DNA of 64,000 nucleotides. It comes from Mayfieldus sp038329895 (GTDB lineage: Bacteria > Actinomycetota > Thermoleophilia > Solirubrobacterales > 70-9). Shown here in pieces: positions 59,247 through 64,000 of the stretch (positions are counted from its first letter, which is position 1; each line of letters begins with the position of its first letter). A program made the position numbers and the translations under genes. The notes under the pieces were generated by a model. That model was not told where the DNA came from. It worked only from the letters and a program-made list of their open reading frames with translations, and made no database searches. Where the stretch lies: positions 20,404 to 84,403 of the forward strand of contig JBBQNM010000002.1 of assembly GCA_038329895.1 (NCBI GenBank), read 5' to 3'.

Positions 59247-60941
59247 ATGGCAGTCGCCCCACAGCAATTCCCACCGCCCTTTGACTCCGCCGACGTTGTC
59301 GGCCCACCCACCGACGCCCCCGACGACCGGATCGAGGTCGGGGTGGCGATCGTCGGTGGCGGCCCCGCGGGCCTCGCCTGTGCGATCAAGCTGATGCAGC
59401 TGCTCGAGAACGAGCCCGAGCTGACCGAGAAGCTCGGCGAAGTCCCGGTGGCGGTGATCGAGAAGGGCAAGGTGCCAGGGGCGCATCTGCTTTCCGGGGC
59501 CAACATGCGGCCGTCGGCGATGCGGGAGTTGTTTCCGGACCTCGACCCCTCCGAGTGGCCGGTCTATCAGCAGGTGACCAAGGACGCCGTCTACTTCCTG
59601 ACCAAGAAGCACGCCGCGCCGGTGGTGCCGATGCCGCCCAACTTCCGCAACCACGGCAACTACGTCACCTCGGTGGCGAAGCTGGGGCGCTTTCTGGGCG
59701 AGAAAGCAGAGGAGGCTGGCGTCTACATCCTCTCCGAGACCGCCGCGACCAAGCTCTTGGTCGAGGACCGGATCGTTCGCGGCGTGCGCTCCGGTGACCG
59801 CGGCCGCGGCCGCGACGGGGAGGAGCTCTCCAACTTCGAGCCCGGCTCCGACGTCGTCGCGAAGGCGACCGTGCTCGCCGAGGGGACGATCGGGCATCTC
59901 ACCTACGCGGCACTCGACTACTTCGACCTCCACGGCGCCGACCCGCAGTGCTGGGAGCTGGGCGTGAAGGAGGTCTGGGAGGTGGAGAAGCCGCTCGACC
60001 GGGTGATCCACACGCTCGGCTGGCCGCTGCGCTGGGGCGCCAAGTGGAAGGAGGCCGGTGGCAGCTTCATCTACCCGATGGGCGAGGACAAGGTCTGCAT
60101 CGGGTTGGTGGTCGGGCTCGAGACCACCGACGCCACCTTCTCCACCCACGACGCCCTGCAGCTGCTCAAGACGCATCCCTTCGTTCGCAAGATCCTCGAG
60201 GGCGGCAAGCGGGTCGCCTGGGGCGCGAAGACGATCCCCTCGGGCGGCTACTGGGCGATGCCCAAGCGCCTCGCAGTGCCGGGGATGGTGATCGCCGGCG
60301 ACAACGCCGGAATGGTCAACATCGCCGAGCTGAAGGGGATCCACTACGCGATGCACGCCGGCATGTATGCCGCCGAGGCGATCGTCGAGGCCCTGAAGCA
60401 GGACTCGGTCAACTTCGAGGCCTATGACGAGAAGGTCCACGACTCGGTGATCGAGAAGGACCTCTACCGCTCGCGCAACATGCGCCAACCGCTCTCCAAG
60501 GGACTGCTGTTCGGTGGCGCGATGGGAAGCGCGATGGTGCTGACACGCGGCGCGTTCCCGGGCGGACACTGGAAAAACGAGGACGACGCCGAGGCCCCGG
60601 TGGAGATCGACGGCGCCAAGGACATGTATCCGGCACTGGACGGCGAGTACACCTTCGACAAGCTCTCCTCGGTCTTCCTGTCGGGCAACGCGACCCGCGA
60701 CGACGCGCCCAACCACGTGCGGGTGCAGACCCATGTCCCGCGCGAGGTGGCCCAGGCGTGGGTCTCGATGTGCCCGGCCCAGGTCTACGAGATCCCCGAC
60801 GAGCAGCTCTCCAGCGGCGCCGCCGAGGTCGACGTCAACGTCACCGCGTCGAACTGCATCCAGTGCGGCGCGATCACCGCCAAGGGCGGCCGCCTCACCC
60901 TCCCCGAGGGTGGCGACGGCCCCCTGTATCAAGAGACTTAG
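59247..60941 (+). CDS. electron transfer flavoprotein:quinone oxidoreductase (ETF-QO) with an incomplete iron-sulfur motif
   Basis: 564 residues. FAD motif VAIVGGGPAGLACAIKLMQLL (residues 35-55), the ETF-QO regions VIEKGKVPGAHLLSGANMRP, YPMGEDKVCIGLVVGLET and AGDNAGMVNIAELKGIHYAMHAGM, and the C-terminal cluster domain. The protein moves electrons from ETF to membrane quinone. The cluster normally has four cysteines, CPAxVYE plus CxxCxxC; here CPAQVYE and CIQCGAI are seen, so the fourth is Ile. The cluster must be ligated differently or be [3Fe-4S]. It follows etfBA, with 46 nt between. Confidence 0.9.
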   Translation: MAVAPQQFPPPFDSADVVGPPTDAPDDRIEVGVAIVGGGPAGLACAIKLMQLLENEPELTEKLGEVPVAVIEKGKVPGAHLLSGANMRPSAMRELFPDLDPSEWPVYQQVTKDAVYFLTKKHAAPVVPMPPNFRNHGNYVTSVAKLGRFLGEKAEEAGVYILSETAATKLLVEDRIVRGVRSGDRGRGRDGEELSNFEPGSDVVAKATVLAEGTIGHLTYAALDYFDLHGADPQCWELGVKEVWEVEKPLDRVIHTLGWPLRWGAKWKEAGGSFIYPMGEDKVCIGLVVGLETTDATFSTHDALQLLKTHPFVRKILEGGKRVAWGAKTIPSGGYWAMPKRLAVPGMVIAGDNAGMVNIAELKGIHYAMHAGMYAAEAIVEALKQDSVNFEAYDEKVHDSVIEKDLYRSRNMRQPLSKGLLFGGAMGSAMVLTRGAFPGGHWKNEDDAEAPVEIDGAKDMYPALDGEYTFDKLSSVFLSGNATRDDAPNHVRVQTHVPREVAQAWVSMCPAQVYEIPDEQLSSGAAEVDVNVTASNCIQCGAITAKGGRLTLPEGGDGPLYQET

Positions 60942-60947
60942 CTCACA

Positions 60948-61814
60948 TCACGTAGAGCTTCGGTCAGCCTGAGGCGTGGCGCTTGGAGCACCCACGAACG
61001 CCCCGATCAGCTCCGCCAACCGCTCGGGCTGATCGAGCGGCACGAAGGTCTTCGCATTGGAGATCGTCTCGATCGTCGCGTCGGGGATCACCTCCGCCAA
61101 CCGCTCCGCGTAGGAGAGCTTGAAGATGCGGTCCTCGGGCGCCCAGGCGAACAGCGTCGGTCGATCGAAGTCGGCCAGCCGCTGCGCCGCCTCGAGCGTG
61201 TAGCGCTTGTTCATGCCGGCCGTCAGCTTTGCTGTGTCGCGCATCACCCCGCGATCGCTCTGCGACGGCTCCATCCAGCTGTCGATCAGCTCGGCTGGGA
61301 TCTTGGTCTTCGCAAAGGGCGCAAATGCGGCCCGGCGCAGGAAACCGATCCGGAATGGCAGCGCCATCGCGGTCATCCCGCCGGGCAGCTTGGCCAGCGG
61401 TGGCATCGCCTTGAAGATCGAGGGCGGGAAGTTGTCATGGGTGTCGCAGTTGGTCAGCACCAGCCGACCGATTCGCTCCGGACGCCGGGTGGCCAGGACC
61501 TGCGACATCGCGCCGCCGCTGTCGTTGCCAACGATGGTGGCGCCGCTCAAATCGAGGGCCTCGAGGAAGTCGGCGATCAGGTTCGCGATCCCCGGAGGAG
61601 AGAGGTCGGCGTCGGCGTTCATCGCCACCCGGTGGGCGCCCATCGGCCAGTCCGGAAGGATGCAGCGGTGGGTCGCCGAGAGCGCTTCGGCGGTTCCGGT
61701 CCACAGCCGGCCGTCGACAAGAAATCCGTGCACGAAGACGATCGGCTCACCTTCCCCGAGCTCCCGGTAGCGGACCGTGCCCTGCGGAAGTGCGACCTCT
61801 TCGCTGCGGATCAT
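60948..61814 (-). CDS. alpha/beta hydrolase with aspartate-type nucleophile motif
   Basis: 288 residues. VFVHGFLVDGRLW is the oxyanion-hole loop, TIVGNDSGGAMSQVLA the nucleophile elbow, and LFAWAPEDRIFKLSYAERL the acid region. In the elbow G-N-D-S-G-G the nucleophile position is Asp, as in haloalkane dehalogenases and epoxide hydrolases (GHDxGG), not Ser. The usual catalytic His near the C-terminus is not evident: the segment reads NAKTFVPLDQPERL. Substrate unknown. AGGAGG precedes the ATG by 7 nt. Confidence 0.82.
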   Translation of the reverse strand: MIRSEEVALPQGTVRYRELGEGEPIVFVHGFLVDGRLWTGTAEALSATHRCILPDWPMGAHRVAMNADADLSPPGIANLIADFLEALDLSGATIVGNDSGGAMSQVLATRRPERIGRLVLTNCDTHDNFPPSIFKAMPPLAKLPGGMTAMALPFRIGFLRRAAFAPFAKTKIPAELIDSWMEPSQSDRGVMRDTAKLTAGMNKRYTLEAAQRLADFDRPTLFAWAPEDRIFKLSYAERLAEVIPDATIETISNAKTFVPLDQPERLAELIGAFVGAPSATPQADRSST

Positions 61815-61929
61815 CCTGGCCTCCTGTCGGGGGACGGTGGAATCCGCCCCGGTAGTTGCATACAGACGGTAGGCAATAACACCCGCAGGCGGTCGGCAGC
61901 CGGTGGGCCGTCGCTAGACTGAAGAGACG

Positions 61930-62145
61930 ATGAAGGCCTCGATCCATCCGGAGTACGTGCTCGCGAACGTGCACTGCTCGTGCGGAAACCAGTTCTACAC
62001 GCGGTCCACCAAGCCGGACCTCCACGTGGAGCTCTGCTCGGCGTGCCATCCCTTCTACACGGGCAAGCAGAAGCTGGTCGACACCGGAGGACGGGTTGAG
62101 CGCTTCCAGCGCCGCGCCGCAAAACGGTCCAAGGCCGGAAAGTAG
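61930..62145 (+). CDS. rpmE: 50S ribosomal protein L31
   Basis: 71 residues of the zinc-binding type: Cys16 and Cys18 in VHCSCGNQF, and Cys36 and Cys39 in ELCSACHPFYTGKQKL. It is part of the large ribosomal subunit. The ATG comes 9 nt after TAGACT (61915-61920), another probable leaderless start. It begins the rpmE-DUF1385-prfA run typical of this part of the actinobacterial chromosome. Confidence 0.96.
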   Translation: MKASIHPEYVLANVHCSCGNQFYTRSTKPDLHVELCSACHPFYTGKQKLVDTGGRVERFQRRAAKRSKAGK

Positions 62146-62175
62146 AGCCCTGAGCCCTAGGGAGGGCGAAGTCTG

Positions 62176-63174
62176 ATGCCAGGCCCGGGAGCGGGGCTTG
62201 ACGGCAGAGGGTCGGACGCAGGTTCGGCAACCATGCGCATGCCCGACGGGGCCCTGGTCGCGAACCGCGACGCCCCGGTTGGCGGTCAGGCTGTGCTCGA
62301 AGGAGTGATGATGCGCGGCGTCTCGGTCTGGGCGGTCGCGGTGCGCGAACCGGAGGGCGAGATCGAGGTGACCTCAGAGCCGCTGGTCTCCTGGGCAAAG
62401 CGCCACCGCGTCTGGCGCTTGCCGGTGGTCCGCGGCGTCGTTGCCCTCGCCGAGTCGATGAAGATCGGCTTTCGCGCCCTTGCGATCTCCGCCAACGCCC
62501 AGCTCGACCCCGAGGAGCAGGAGCAGATCGGGGGCTTCACCTGGGGGGTGACGATCGCGCTCTCGCTGGTGCTCGCGATCGGGCTCTTCTTCGTGATCCC
62601 GGTCGGGGCGACCAGCTTGATCAAGGACCAGCTCGGGTCCGCGGCGCTGTTCTGGCTCGTCGAGGGCTGTTTGCGGACCGCGATCTTCATCGGCTACATC
62701 GCCCTGATCAGCCGCTTTGGAGACCTGCGCCGCGTGTTCGAGTACCACGGCGCCGAGCACAAGACGATCTCCTGCTACGAGGCCGAGGATCGCCTGATCC
62801 CGGCGCGGGCCAAGCTCTACTCGCGCCTGCACCCTCGCTGCGGGACCAGCTTCCTCTTGATCGTGATGGTGCTGGCGATCTTCGTCTTCGCGCCGATCGG
62901 GCTCCCGGCCTGGTACTGGCTGCTGGCGTCGCGGATCCTCGGCATCCCCCTGATCGCCGGGCTCTCATACGAGGTGATCAAGTGGGCGGGGCGCAACCGC
63001 CGCAAGCGCTGGGTCCGGGCGCTGATGTGGCCGGGGCTGATGCTTCAGAAACTCACCACCCGCGAGCCCGACGAGCAGCAACTCGAGGTCGCGATCGCGG
63101 CGCTGGAGGCGGTGCTCGCGGTCGAGACGCCCGAGCAGGCCGCCGCCGAGCAGCCGATCGAGATCGTCGCCTAG
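62176..63174 (+). CDS. DUF1385 membrane protein
   Basis: 332 residues. GGQAVLEGVMMRG, then FRALAISANAQL, three or four membrane spans (WGVTIALSLVLAIGLFFVIPVG, LRTAIFIGYIALISRF, FLLIVMVLAIFVFAPIGLPA), EYHGAEHKTISCYEAEDRL, HPRCGTSFLLIVM and GLSYEVIKWAGRN are the family hallmarks. DUF1385 proteins lie next to prfA in many Gram-positive bacteria, but their function is not established. A GGAGG is about 10 nt before the ATG. It sits 30 nt after rpmE and 28 nt before prfA. Confidence 0.92.
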   Translation: MPGPGAGLDGRGSDAGSATMRMPDGALVANRDAPVGGQAVLEGVMMRGVSVWAVAVREPEGEIEVTSEPLVSWAKRHRVWRLPVVRGVVALAESMKIGFRALAISANAQLDPEEQEQIGGFTWGVTIALSLVLAIGLFFVIPVGATSLIKDQLGSAALFWLVEGCLRTAIFIGYIALISRFGDLRRVFEYHGAEHKTISCYEAEDRLIPARAKLYSRLHPRCGTSFLLIVMVLAIFVFAPIGLPAWYWLLASRILGIPLIAGLSYEVIKWAGRNRRKRWVRALMWPGLMLQKLTTREPDEQQLEVAIAALEAVLAVETPEQAAAEQPIEIVA

Positions 63175-63202
63175 CTCTGTCGTGGCCTAGCCTTCGCTAG
63201 GC

Positions 63203-64000
63203 ATGATCGACCGGCTGGTGAAACAGATCGAGGCGCGCTTCGCCGAGCTGGAGCGCGAGATGTCCGACCCGGCCGTAATCGGCGACCGGGAGCGCTACGC
63301 AGAGGTCGGGCGCGAGTACAGCGAGCTCGAGCCGGCCCACGGTCTTGCTCGCGAGTACCGGACGCTGCGCGACGACCTCGAGGGGGCGCGGGAGTTGCTG
63401 GCCGAGGACGGCGACGACCCGGAGCTGCGCAGCGTGGTCGAGGAGGCGCCCGCCCGGCTCGAGCAGCTCGAGGAGGAGATCCGCCTGGCGATGGTCGAGC
63501 GAGATCCCAATGACGCCAAGAACGTGTTGGTCGAGATTCGGGCTGGCACCGGCGGCGACGAGGCGGCACTGTTCGCCGGCGACCTGTTCAAGATGCTGAC
63601 CCGTTACGCCGAGCAGCGCGGCTTTGCGACCGAGGTGCTGTCGCAGTCCCCGGCCGAGGTCGGCGGCTTCAAGGAGGTCACCTTCGCGATCAAGGGCGAC
63701 GGCGCCTACTCGGTGTTCAAGTACGAAGGGGGGACCCACCGCGTCCAACGCGTGCCGAAGACCGAGTCGCAGGGGCGCATCCACACTTCCACGGCGACGG
63801 TTGCCGTACTTCCGGAGGCCGAGGAGGTCGAGGTGCAGGTGGACCCCAACGAGCTCCAGATCGACACCTTCCGCTCCTCCGGCCCGGGAGGCCAGTCGGT
63901 CAACACCACCGACTCGGCGGTTCGGATCACGCACAAGCCAACCGGCATCATGGTCTCGATGCAGGACGAGAAGTCTCAGCTTCAAAACCGCGAGCGGGCG
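63203..64000 (+). CDS. prfA: peptide chain release factor 1, N-terminal three quarters (cut by window edge)
   Basis: 266 residues are in the window. The first 100 residues are the coiled-coil domain; IRAGTGGDEAALFAGDLFKML, GGTHRVQRVPKTESQGRIHTSTATVAVLPE and the GGQ motif RSSGPGGQSVNTTDSAVRITH (about residues 225-245) are complete. The GGQ loop hydrolyses peptidyl-tRNA at UAA and UAG. ATG 63203 comes 9 nt after TAGCCT (63188-63193). The C-terminal part runs beyond the window. Confidence 0.95.
   Translation, partial: MIDRLVKQIEARFAELEREMSDPAVIGDRERYAEVGREYSELEPAHGLAREYRTLRDDLEGARELLAEDGDDPELRSVVEEAPARLEQLEEEIRLAMVERDPNDAKNVLVEIRAGTGGDEAALFAGDLFKMLTRYAEQRGFATEVLSQSPAEVGGFKEVTFAIKGDGAYSVFKYEGGTHRVQRVPKTESQGRIHTSTATVAVLPEAEEVEVQVDPNELQIDTFRSSGPGGQSVNTTDSAVRITHKPTGIMVSMQDEKSQLQNRERA

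Noticed and set aside
59211..60932. Minus-strand open frame of about 570 codons opposite the ETF-QO gene
   Set aside because: The plus-strand gene has clear FAD and cluster motifs; the antisense frame has only low-complexity Arg/Gly/His-type sequence.

Overview
The window is about 64 kb of GC-rich chromosomal DNA from an actinobacterium. It most resembles the deep-branching class Thermoleophilia (Solirubrobacterales-like). The signs are a class II fructose-bisphosphatase, one small exported protein with the PSPALVVS-type N-terminus typical of that group, paired ArsA-like ATPases, an rpmE-DUF1385-prfA block, and many genes that start 5-10 nt after a TAnnnT -10 box with no Shine-Dalgarno sequence (leaderless transcripts). 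This placement is inference from gene content and style. No rRNA, tRNA, CRISPR array, transposase or phage gene was seen.

Layout. 1-6.5 kb: a cut LLM-type oxidoreductase, glpX, a YihY-type membrane protein, the principal sigma factor with an unusual upstream control region, an acetyltransferase and small exported or membrane proteins. 6.5-21.4 kb: a nearly complete type IV pilus locus without a secretin: two PilT-like ATPases, PilB, PilC, pilin, prepilin-like proteins, prepilin peptidase, PilM, PilN, PilO and a PilP-position protein. 21.4-28.5 kb: an HxlR-type regulator, a large unknown protein, two ArsA-like ATPases, and ParA overlapping an FtsZ with a long proline-rich N-terminal extension. 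28.7-34.4 kb: gamma-glutamyltransferase, a class III cyclase directly abutting a proton antiporter, and a DipZ-like CcdA-thioredoxin protein. 34.4-39.5 kb: two methyltransferases, a GH57 glucan branching enzyme, a GT4 glycosyltransferase and a convergent acyltransferase, recalling the mycobacterial methylglucose lipopolysaccharide cluster. 39.5-64 kb: acyl-CoA and alcohol metabolism (MeaB chaperone, acyl-CoA dehydrogenase, aldehyde dehydrogenase, GMC oxidase, thiolase, a B12-dependent acyl-CoA mutase in two subunits, EtfBA and ETF:quinone oxidoreductase), large secreted proteins, then rpmE, DUF1385 and the start of prfA.

How it fits together. The metabolic half reads as fatty alcohol, fatty acid and branched-chain acyl-CoA breakdown feeding electrons through ETF to the quinone pool. 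The mutase large subunit carries Phe80 and Gln198, the residues that mark isobutyryl-CoA mutase rather than methylmalonyl-CoA mutase. It and its likely chaperone meaB, 11 kb apart, share an almost identical upstream unit: a -10 box, a leaderless mini-ORF (one unit before the mutase, two in tandem before meaB), and a TGATG stop/start overlap.

Other striking signals are: a LexA-type box on the sigma factor promoter followed by an early terminator; one 15-bp palindrome shared by the sigma factor promoter and the HxlR regulator promoter; and an interspersed two-hairpin repeat whose stems differ in sequence but stay paired, and which supplies the C-terminal codons of two proteins.
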